NCBI GenBank assembly: GCA_900769765.1
Contig: CAAGHW010000090.1
Location: forward strand, 1 to 27,051
Source: Bacteroidaceae bacterium
GTDB lineage: Bacteria; Bacteroidota; Bacteroidia; Bacteroidales; Bacteroidaceae
Direction: 5' to 3'
Length of the DNA: 27,051 bases
In this document: positions 21,231-27,051 of the stretch, in pieces
Layout of the letters: each line of letters begins with the position of its first letter
How positions within the stretch are numbered: the first letter of the stretch is position 1
Translations under genes and position numbers: made by a program
The notes under the pieces: generated by a model
Database searches by the model: none
The model's input: only the letters and a program-made list of their open reading frames with translations
Told to the model about the DNA's origin: nothing

Positions 21231-22568
21231 ATGAAAAGGAATAAACATTATATAGTTTGGTTGCTTGGCTTGGCTTTGACATTCAATGCATGCGACAAAA
21301 TAGAACCCGAGTTTTTCGACGAGGATTACAACGGTGCCTATTTTGATTATCAGTATGCATCGGATTATGAAGCAACCATAAACTTTGGAGAATATATTGT
21401 GGGAAATCCGCAATCCGTACCTTTTACATTGAATGTAAAGTTACTCGGATATCTTACAGACGAACAGCGTACATTATCGATAAAGACAAGAGCTGTTGAG
21501 GATTATGAGCTTGCCAAAGTAACAATTCCGGAGGTGGTTTTTGCCAATAAAGAATATCAAAAAGAGGTTGAAATCATTATAGAACGTCCGGAAGTTGAGA
21601 ATACGACATACGCAATCACGATATATCTTGACGGTGAAGGCGATTTGGGTACCGGTATTACCGGCAAGAACGAATATACCATTTATGTAAAGGAGGTACA
21701 TGGAGAGCCAAGTATTTGGAATAAGGAATATTTGGGTAATTGGGACAGAGAGAAGCACGCATTCCTTGCCAACCTCATGAATGACGATTATTACTACAAA
21801 AATTTCAAGATCAATGAAAATGTGTTCGATGCAAAATATCTCGAAGATTTGAACATTTTGGCTGTGAATACTCTACTTGCAAAAGAGTCGCAAGAACCTA
21901 TTTCAGTAGGAATTCCAATTCTGGAGAAGCTTTATTATAATGCAGGCTACGACAAGCCCTATTTTTGGGATAATTATAAAGAACAGCTTGGATTCTACAG
22001 TTCTTCCAGATTCTATGAATTTACACGTTTGGTCAATAGTGCAAACACACAAAATATAGTTCAGGCATACGAAAATGCCAATGAAAAGATGGAAGAGAAG
22101 AGACCAACCTACCACAAGGAAGATTTCTTGGCAATGCTGAATGCATATTATGAATATGCAAAATTGGGCTATAACATCGAACAATACAAGGATCTCATGT
22201 GGGTTGAGATAGAAGAGGGAACTGCTTATACCGCAAACGGAAAGAGCTATTTGAGAATCCCTTATTGGTGGGAAGACCCGGACAATCTTGGAACCGGAGA
22301 AATAATAAATAAATTGTTTGGTGAATATAATGATGAAAAATATCAATTCATCATTAAAACCATTCTCAAAAAAGAAGGTTCTGAAAACTTTGTAGTAGCA
22401 ACAATTCTTCCTTTTATTATCACAGAAAATGGTTATGGCTGGGATGAGAAGTTAAACGGTAAAGAAAGACTGAAGGAGTGCTATAAATTTATAACTGAGA
22501 AAAAAGTATATGTTAAAAAATACAAGATTCCAGAAGTTGATCCTGACGAGATTTTGTCAGAATATTAA
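21231..22568 (+). CDS. DUF4843-domain lipoprotein, enlarged
   Basis: A 445-residue lipoprotein with lipobox TFNAC (Cys at residue 21) followed by DKIEPEFFDED, an acidic stretch that suits surface exposure. Residues ~30-165 match the DUF4843 layout: an immunoglobulin-like module with YFDYQYASDYEATINF, VPFTLNVKLLGYLTDEQRTLSIKT, VVFANKEYQKEVEIIIERP and TTYAITIYLDGEG. Members I know are about 240 residues, so the ~200 residues beyond (for example LGNWDREKHAFLANLM and the Tyr-rich central part) form an extra or expanded region. The upstream ATG at 21210 lengthens the frame by seven residues, but the ATG at 21231 starts the signal peptide. DUF4843 lipoproteins are found with SusCD pairs as accessory subunits. 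Confidence 0.82.
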   Translation: MKRNKHYIVWLLGLALTFNACDKIEPEFFDEDYNGAYFDYQYASDYEATINFGEYIVGNPQSVPFTLNVKLLGYLTDEQRTLSIKTRAVEDYELAKVTIPEVVFANKEYQKEVEIIIERPEVENTTYAITIYLDGEGDLGTGITGKNEYTIYVKEVHGEPSIWNKEYLGNWDREKHAFLANLMNDDYYYKNFKINENVFDAKYLEDLNILAVNTLLAKESQEPISVGIPILEKLYYNAGYDKPYFWDNYKEQLGFYSSSRFYEFTRLVNSANTQNIVQAYENANEKMEEKRPTYHKEDFLAMLNAYYEYAKLGYNIEQYKDLMWVEIEEGTAYTANGKSYLRIPYWWEDPDNLGTGEIINKLFGEYNDEKYQFIIKTILKKEGSENFVVATILPFIITENGYGWDEKLNGKERLKECYKFITEKKVYVKKYKIPEVDPDEILSEY

Positions 22569-22624
22569 TAAAACAAGTTGGAATATTGAATTATCGTAAA
22601 AGACAAACACTTAAAGGGATTGAT

Positions 22625-24322
22625 ATGAAAAAGATTATATACAGCCTGTTGTTTGCCACCATACTGAGCGGTTGTTACGAGGACAAAGGCAATTATGAAT
22701 ACACACTCGATTCAATGAACGAGATAACGTCTGTAAAATTCTCGCCTTCTATTGTAGAAACTGCCGAAGGTAGAGTGATAGAGGTACAACAGGCGCTCAA
22801 TGCAGAAGATACCTATCGTCGTGTTGATGTAGTTCTGGAACAGACATTGTTGGAAAACTTAGACAATCTGGAGTTCTATTGGTATCGTACAAACGAAGAT
22901 GGCGTTAAGGATACTGTATATTCAAAGGGATTCCTTGAATTTACATTACCTATAGGAACTGATATGGAGTCCGATATCTTCCTGAAGATTTATGACAAGA
23001 CAACAACCTTGTCACACTATTCACAATTCAAGATAAAGACACGTCCTATATTCAAGAACAGCTTGTTTGTCCTACATGGCAACGAAGGAGAACGCAAACT
23101 TGGCAATATTGAAGTTATTGGCGACGAGACAAAGGTACGTACAGACATTACAACTGTAACACCAGAAGAAAATGACGGTAACTGGTATAATAATGCCATA
23201 GGATTTACATATACGACCTACTGGGATCAATCGTATGGCGAAAATGGCAGAGGCGGGCCATCAAATACCATTATTGTTTTCGGCGAGTCAGGAGAAGCTG
23301 AAGCATACAATCCTTATGGAATGACTAAAAAATACTCTACGAACCAAGTTCTAAGACCTGAAAACGAGAATTTCACATTTAAGAAAGTGGTTCAGATAGG
23401 AAGTTCTACAGACGCCATAGGACTATATCGAATAGTTCTTTCTGAAGAAGGAGATATATTTGTTGGTAATGAGGTGTATACCCTTTATGAACCGGGTCAA
23501 GACTATCAGGGTGAATTAGAGCATCAAAGTGATTACCGAATCACTGCAGCTACAATTTCCAGCGAACGGTTCATATTCTGGGATGCCAAAAACAACCGTT
23601 TCTTGTATGCAGAAAAAGGAGGAGGAAATTTCCCTTATAAAGAAAGTGATGCAACGAGCCAGTTCCAAACCATGAGCACACCATTGCTTGATGCAAAAGT
23701 TGATTTCTCGGAATTTACCTCTCCCGAAGGCATGACTGCCATCCTTGGATATATAAATTACTGCGAAGACTACGATAAACAAAGCGCTTATTTTATATTC
23801 AAAGACAATAATGAAGTATTCTATCGCTACAAACTCAGTGCAGACGGAAAGAACCTCGGTAGCACAAATGCTGACAGCGATGCCGCTATAGCAGTATTGG
23901 AAATGGAGGAGCTAAAGCCATTTATGCCAAATTACGACCTGAATACAATTACATATAACTCATGGTTTACAACAAACTATCTTTTCTATTCCGATGGCAA
24001 AACAATTTATCGCTATAGCGTATCAAGCGGTGACAATGTACCTGTGTATATTGCACCCGAAGGATATGATATAACTATGATGAAATTCCGTACCAAAGAT
24101 GCAGCCAGTCACGCCCGCGACATTGGACGAATATTGAGTATTGCTTTATACAATGAAACAACTCAATCGGGTGCTATTGCTGAAATTAAATTCAACACGG
24201 CTGCCGATATCGACAAGGATTTTGAACCATTGTTTTATGACAAAGACGAGAACAATCTGCCATGGGGAAGAATCAAAGATATGCAGTTTGCAAATGAAAT
24301 AACAATATCTTCTATTGAATAA
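22625..24322 (+). CDS. PKD-like family surface lipoprotein
   Basis: A 565-residue lipoprotein with lipobox ILSGC (Cys at residue 17). The opening CYEDKGNYEYTLDSMNEI after the Cys is the hallmark of the Bacteroidetes PKD-like lipoprotein family. A first beta-sandwich (about residues 30-145, ending HYSQFKIKTRP) is followed by a larger domain starting SLFVLHGNEGERKLGNIEVI with many short strands, possibly a beta-propeller. Acidic residues right after the Cys suit surface export. A frame from 22586 begins with TTG and lacks a signal peptide, so I chose the ATG at 22625. Its place after DUF4843 is conserved in SusCD loci of this type and suggests a substrate-binding subunit of the same complex. 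Confidence 0.85.
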   Translation: MKKIIYSLLFATILSGCYEDKGNYEYTLDSMNEITSVKFSPSIVETAEGRVIEVQQALNAEDTYRRVDVVLEQTLLENLDNLEFYWYRTNEDGVKDTVYSKGFLEFTLPIGTDMESDIFLKIYDKTTTLSHYSQFKIKTRPIFKNSLFVLHGNEGERKLGNIEVIGDETKVRTDITTVTPEENDGNWYNNAIGFTYTTYWDQSYGENGRGGPSNTIIVFGESGEAEAYNPYGMTKKYSTNQVLRPENENFTFKKVVQIGSSTDAIGLYRIVLSEEGDIFVGNEVYTLYEPGQDYQGELEHQSDYRITAATISSERFIFWDAKNNRFLYAEKGGGNFPYKESDATSQFQTMSTPLLDAKVDFSEFTSPEGMTAILGYINYCEDYDKQSAYFIFKDNNEVFYRYKLSADGKNLGSTNADSDAAIAVLEMEELKPFMPNYDLNTITYNSWFTTNYLFYSDGKTIYRYSVSSGDNVPVYIAPEGYDITMMKFRTKDAASHARDIGRILSIALYNETTQSGAIAEIKFNTAADIDKDFEPLFYDKDENNLPWGRIKDMQFANEITISSIE

Positions 24323-24325
24323 AAA

Positions 24326-25438
24326 ATGAGAACAAAAGAGATTTTAAAATCAATATTCCTTTTCATTGTTCTAACCTTGTCGGTACAGAGCTATGCAAAA
24401 GTTGATGTAACCACAATAAAAGGAACAGTCCAAGGTATAAAGCAAGGCAGACTTTATATGCTTGCAAGAGTTGGTGAAAAGCAGACCGACACTTTGGGAT
24501 ACTGTGATTTCAAGAAAGGCAAATTCAACCTGAAAGTGAATTTGCAGGAGCCTATGATTACCCAGCTTGTGGTGGGCGGATATTCAGGCGGATTCACCTT
24601 GATTGTCGAGCCAGGAGCGACCTACAAAGCAAATTTGAGCAACGACAGCGATTTCTATATCAAAGGCGGCAAACTGAACGACAGCTATACTGCACATATG
24701 GCTTCATCAGACTCCTTGCGTGCCATAGTGACAGGATTGCAGGAGCGTTACAAAGCTCTGCGCGAGGAGAAGAAGTTCCGTAGCGCCAGCCAGGTGAACG
24801 ACACCCTGCGCATAGAGCAGAACAGACTGAAAGAACTGACCACTGCCTTTTTGAGCAGTAACGACAATGTCATTTCGGCATATACGATGCTGTCGAACAT
24901 TGAGATGCGCGAGATGAACCTTCGCGAGACAAAGAGTCTTTACAATGCAATGGGCGAAGGAGCCAGGAACACACATTGTGGAGCCATAATAAAAGAGCGT
25001 ATAGAACGTATGGAAAAGACTGCCGGCGGTGCTCTCGCTCCCGACTTCACTTTGCCCGACCTCAATGGCAACCCTGTAACAATGAGTGCCGTGAAAGGCA
25101 AGATAAAAATCATTGATTTCTGGGCAAGCTGGTGCGGTCCTTGTCGCATGAACAACCCGGCTCTAAGAAAAATATACGAGGAGTTCCACAGCAAGGGACT
25201 TGAGATTATCGGCGTATCATTGGACAACAGCAAGGTAGGCTGGCAGAAAGCCATTGAAAAGGACGGACTTGAATGGATAAATGTATCATCACTCAAAGGA
25301 TGGGACTGCGAGGTTGTACGCCAATACAATGTAACAGGCGTACCGTCACTGTTTATCCTCAATGAGTACAACCGTATAATAGCAACAGGCCTACGCGATG
25401 AACAGTTAAAGGCCTTTTTGCAAGAACACCTACAGTAA
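24326..25438 (+). CDS. TlpA-like thiol-disulfide protein with DUF4369 domain (copy 1)
   Basis: A 370-residue exported protein: signal peptide (MRTKEILKSIFLFIVLTLSVQSYA), DUF4369-like N-terminal beta domain (about 28-115, IKGTVQGIKQGRLYMLARV...), a helical linker (about 120-230) and a C-terminal thioredoxin/redoxin domain from GALAPDFTLPDLNGNPVTM. The catalytic motif is WCGPC (C270, C273) and the cis-Pro loop is VTGVPSLF. Such proteins reduce or isomerise disulfides in the periplasm, depending on electrons from a CcdA/DsbD-type partner that is not in this window. It begins 3 bases after the PKD-like gene and is followed by a paralogue. Confidence 0.92.
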   Translation: MRTKEILKSIFLFIVLTLSVQSYAKVDVTTIKGTVQGIKQGRLYMLARVGEKQTDTLGYCDFKKGKFNLKVNLQEPMITQLVVGGYSGGFTLIVEPGATYKANLSNDSDFYIKGGKLNDSYTAHMASSDSLRAIVTGLQERYKALREEKKFRSASQVNDTLRIEQNRLKELTTAFLSSNDNVISAYTMLSNIEMREMNLRETKSLYNAMGEGARNTHCGAIIKERIERMEKTAGGALAPDFTLPDLNGNPVTMSAVKGKIKIIDFWASWCGPCRMNNPALRKIYEEFHSKGLEIIGVSLDNSKVGWQKAIEKDGLEWINVSSLKGWDCEVVRQYNVTGVPSLFILNEYNRIIATGLRDEQLKAFLQEHLQ

Positions 25439-25457
25439 AACATAAAAAACAGATACA

Positions 25458-26609
25458 ATGAGAAAGGTCTTTTTAATGGCTTTGCTTGCAATAGCAACCA
25501 TTACAACAGCACAGGAGAAGAAATTCGTCATACACGGCGAGATGAGCAGTCCGCAATTGTGTTATAGCGAAAAGTTTGTGACAGAGGTCAAGCTCGACCA
25601 TGTTGTAGACGGACAACATGTGACCATAGCGACAGCAGCTGTCGAAAACAACCGCTTCACTTTTGAAGGAACAGCCCCCGACATGCCGGTAATTGCCTAT
25701 ATAAAAGGATTCGACAATGGAAGCATACAGGTTTTTCTCGAAGAGGGCGAGATTAAAGTAGGACCGTTTGACGCAGCCTACCCTGTTGCTGCACGCATAA
25801 GCGGTACACCGTCGAATGACACATACCAGGCATTCATTGATGTAAACAACCGATGCATCGAGGAAAGCAAGGAACGAATGAAAAAGGTCAAAGCACAGAT
25901 TCCCGTAGAACTGAGAGACGACCAGAAGGTGGAGTTGGAATATACAACACCTACATTCTATGTAAACAACCTTCACTTCAAGGTTGCCATAATGGACTTT
26001 GTATATGAGAACCTTGATTCACCGGTGATACTCTATATCATCAAGTATTCGATGTCACCTGCTTTCGAGACCGAGATGGTACAGAAATTCCTGAACGCTG
26101 TTCCCAAATCATTGCACAGCCACAGCATGTACAAAGAGCTGATAAACGAGATTCGTGCAGCAAATCTAAAGGAGGGTGCCGAGGCCCCGGACATCACTGG
26201 CCGCACTCCCGAAGGCAAGGAACTTGCATTGTCAGACTTCAGGGGCAAATATGTATTCATCGACTTTTGGGCAAGCTGGTGTGCACCATGCCGCCGCGAG
26301 TTCCCTCACCTGAAAGATGTTCTCGCATACTCCGAGAAGAGCGACAACCTTGTCGTGCTCAGCTACTCTATCGACAACAAAGAGAAAGATTGGCTTGCTT
26401 GTATCGAGAAGAACAGCCTTACACACAAGAATTGGGTTCACATATCGACCTTGAAGGGTTGGAACAGCGAAGCCATCAAACTGTTCAATGTAAAAGGTGT
26501 ACCTTACACAGCCCTCATCGACCCCGACGGCAATGTCGTAGAATTCAAGCTGAGAGGTGAGGAGATGGTGAAAAAATTAAAGAACATTATTGACAGTGCC
26601 AACAAATAA
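25458..26609 (+). CDS. TlpA-like thiol-disulfide protein with DUF4369 domain (copy 2)
   Basis: A 383-residue exported protein, paralogous to its neighbours: signal peptide (MRKVFLMALLAIATITTAQ), N-terminal DUF4369-like domain (about 22-120, with IKGFDNGSIQVFLEEGEIKVG), helical middle and a C-terminal thioredoxin domain starting KEGAEAPDITGRTPEGKELALSDF-like sequence. The redox motif is WCAPC (C275, C278), with cis-Pro in VKGVPYTAL. It differs from copy 1 by WCAPC instead of WCGPC and by a longer middle region. The gene starts 19 bases after copy 1 and ends 12 bases before a third copy. Confidence 0.92.
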   Translation: MRKVFLMALLAIATITTAQEKKFVIHGEMSSPQLCYSEKFVTEVKLDHVVDGQHVTIATAAVENNRFTFEGTAPDMPVIAYIKGFDNGSIQVFLEEGEIKVGPFDAAYPVAARISGTPSNDTYQAFIDVNNRCIEESKERMKKVKAQIPVELRDDQKVELEYTTPTFYVNNLHFKVAIMDFVYENLDSPVILYIIKYSMSPAFETEMVQKFLNAVPKSLHSHSMYKELINEIRAANLKEGAEAPDITGRTPEGKELALSDFRGKYVFIDFWASWCAPCRREFPHLKDVLAYSEKSDNLVVLSYSIDNKEKDWLACIEKNSLTHKNWVHISTLKGWNSEAIKLFNVKGVPYTALIDPDGNVVEFKLRGEEMVKKLKNIIDSANK

Positions 26610-26621
26610 AAACAGACAGTT

Positions 26622-27051
26622 ATGCTACACAGATTAATTGCAACAATATTTTCATTCATAGTCTGTTTCGCTGTTTCAGCACAGGATTTGTGTGTAATAA
26701 ACGGCAAGATATCCGATGACAGACTCGCCGACGGCAAAGCAATAAAAAAGGTATTCCTTACAAGTTACGACGAGTATGGCCGCCCAACAGTCGTTGCAAC
26801 GGCAAAAGTAAAGAAAGGCTCTTACACCTTCAAATACAAGACATTGGCAGACGCTCCTGTCATGCAACACGCAATTACCGGATTTGACAACGAGAAGAGC
26901 ATCAAGCTTTTCATCGAGCCTGGCACGGTTGTTGTAAACACCGCTGCGGCAGCCAATCCTTGCCAAAGCGAAGTAAGCGGCACCCTCACCAATGATTTGT
27001 ACAAGGAGTACAAGGATATAGACCGTAAAGCACAAGAGACAATCGCAAAGA
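26622..27051 (+). CDS. Third DUF4369/TlpA-like protein, N-terminal part, cut by the window end
   Basis: The frame from the ATG at 26622 stays open to the window end (143 full codons). A signal peptide (MLHRLIATIFSFIVCFAVSA then QD) is followed by a DUF4369-like domain. The segment ITGFDNEKSIKLFIEPGTVVVN, then SEVSGTLTNDLYKEYKDID, aligns with IKGFDNGSIQVFLEEGEIKVG and ARISGTPSNDTYQAFIDVN of copy 2, so it is a clear paralogue and closer to copy 2 than to copy 1. Whether it keeps a thioredoxin domain lies beyond the window. It starts 12 bases after copy 2 in the same operon. Confidence 0.88.
   Translation, partial: MLHRLIATIFSFIVCFAVSAQDLCVINGKISDDRLADGKAIKKVFLTSYDEYGRPTVVATAKVKKGSYTFKYKTLADAPVMQHAITGFDNEKSIKLFIEPGTVVVNTAAAANPCQSEVSGTLTNDLYKEYKDIDRKAQETIAK

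Noticed and set aside
1..27051. CRISPR arrays, insertion sequences, rRNA or intact tRNA genes
   Set aside because: I saw no regularly spaced repeats, no transposase-like protein and no complete tRNA or rRNA pattern anywhere in the window.

Overview
This window is a piece of a Bacteroidales chromosome (Bacteroides/Prevotella/Muribaculaceae-like; genus not resolved). The evidence is a SusC/SusD outer-membrane nutrient-uptake operon, several gene families typical of the phylum (DUF3098, DUF4843, PKD-like lipoprotein, DUF5020, DUF4369-thioredoxin proteins), promoters of the Bacteroides type (TAnnTTTG, often with TTG about 19-21 bases upstream), and start sites mostly without Shine-Dalgarno sequences.

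Layout. (1) 1-8645, core housekeeping: the 3' end of miaB; a bidirectional terminator; a convergent small PspC-domain gene; then the tightly packed operon ftsX - DUF3098 - uppP - truB - queA - folK (cell division, undecaprenyl-phosphate recycling, tRNA modification, folate). After a 276-base leader region come metK, a degenerate methyltransferase-like gene and a PduO-type cobalamin adenosyltransferase, then a DUF2795 gene with its own promoter. (2) 8646-11756, an AT-rich accessory stretch: a DUF5675-like protein without signal peptide, followed by three small lipoproteins of unknown function, each apart from its neighbour or with its own promoter. This looks like an enzyme with candidate immunity/accessory lipoproteins. 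(3) 11757-15126: a PagL-like lipid A deacylase homologue, a perfect 38-base palindromic terminator, and a minus-strand pair made of a Tsx-like outer-membrane protein (DUF5020) and an AzgA-type purine permease, probably a nucleobase/nucleoside uptake unit. (4) 15278-27051: one long plus-strand operon. It starts with a Cys-rich exported protein and continues with an STN-domain SusC-like transporter, SusD-like lipoprotein, enlarged DUF4843 lipoprotein, PKD-like lipoprotein, two complete TlpA-type thioredoxin proteins and the start of a third, cut by the window end.

The most notable parts are the SusCD operon loaded with periplasmic thiol-disulfide proteins, the possible effector-immunity island, and the metK leader, which carries pieces resembling a SAM-I riboswitch core but lacks key pairings. 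All functional statements come from reading the sequence by eye and from family knowledge; no database search was run.
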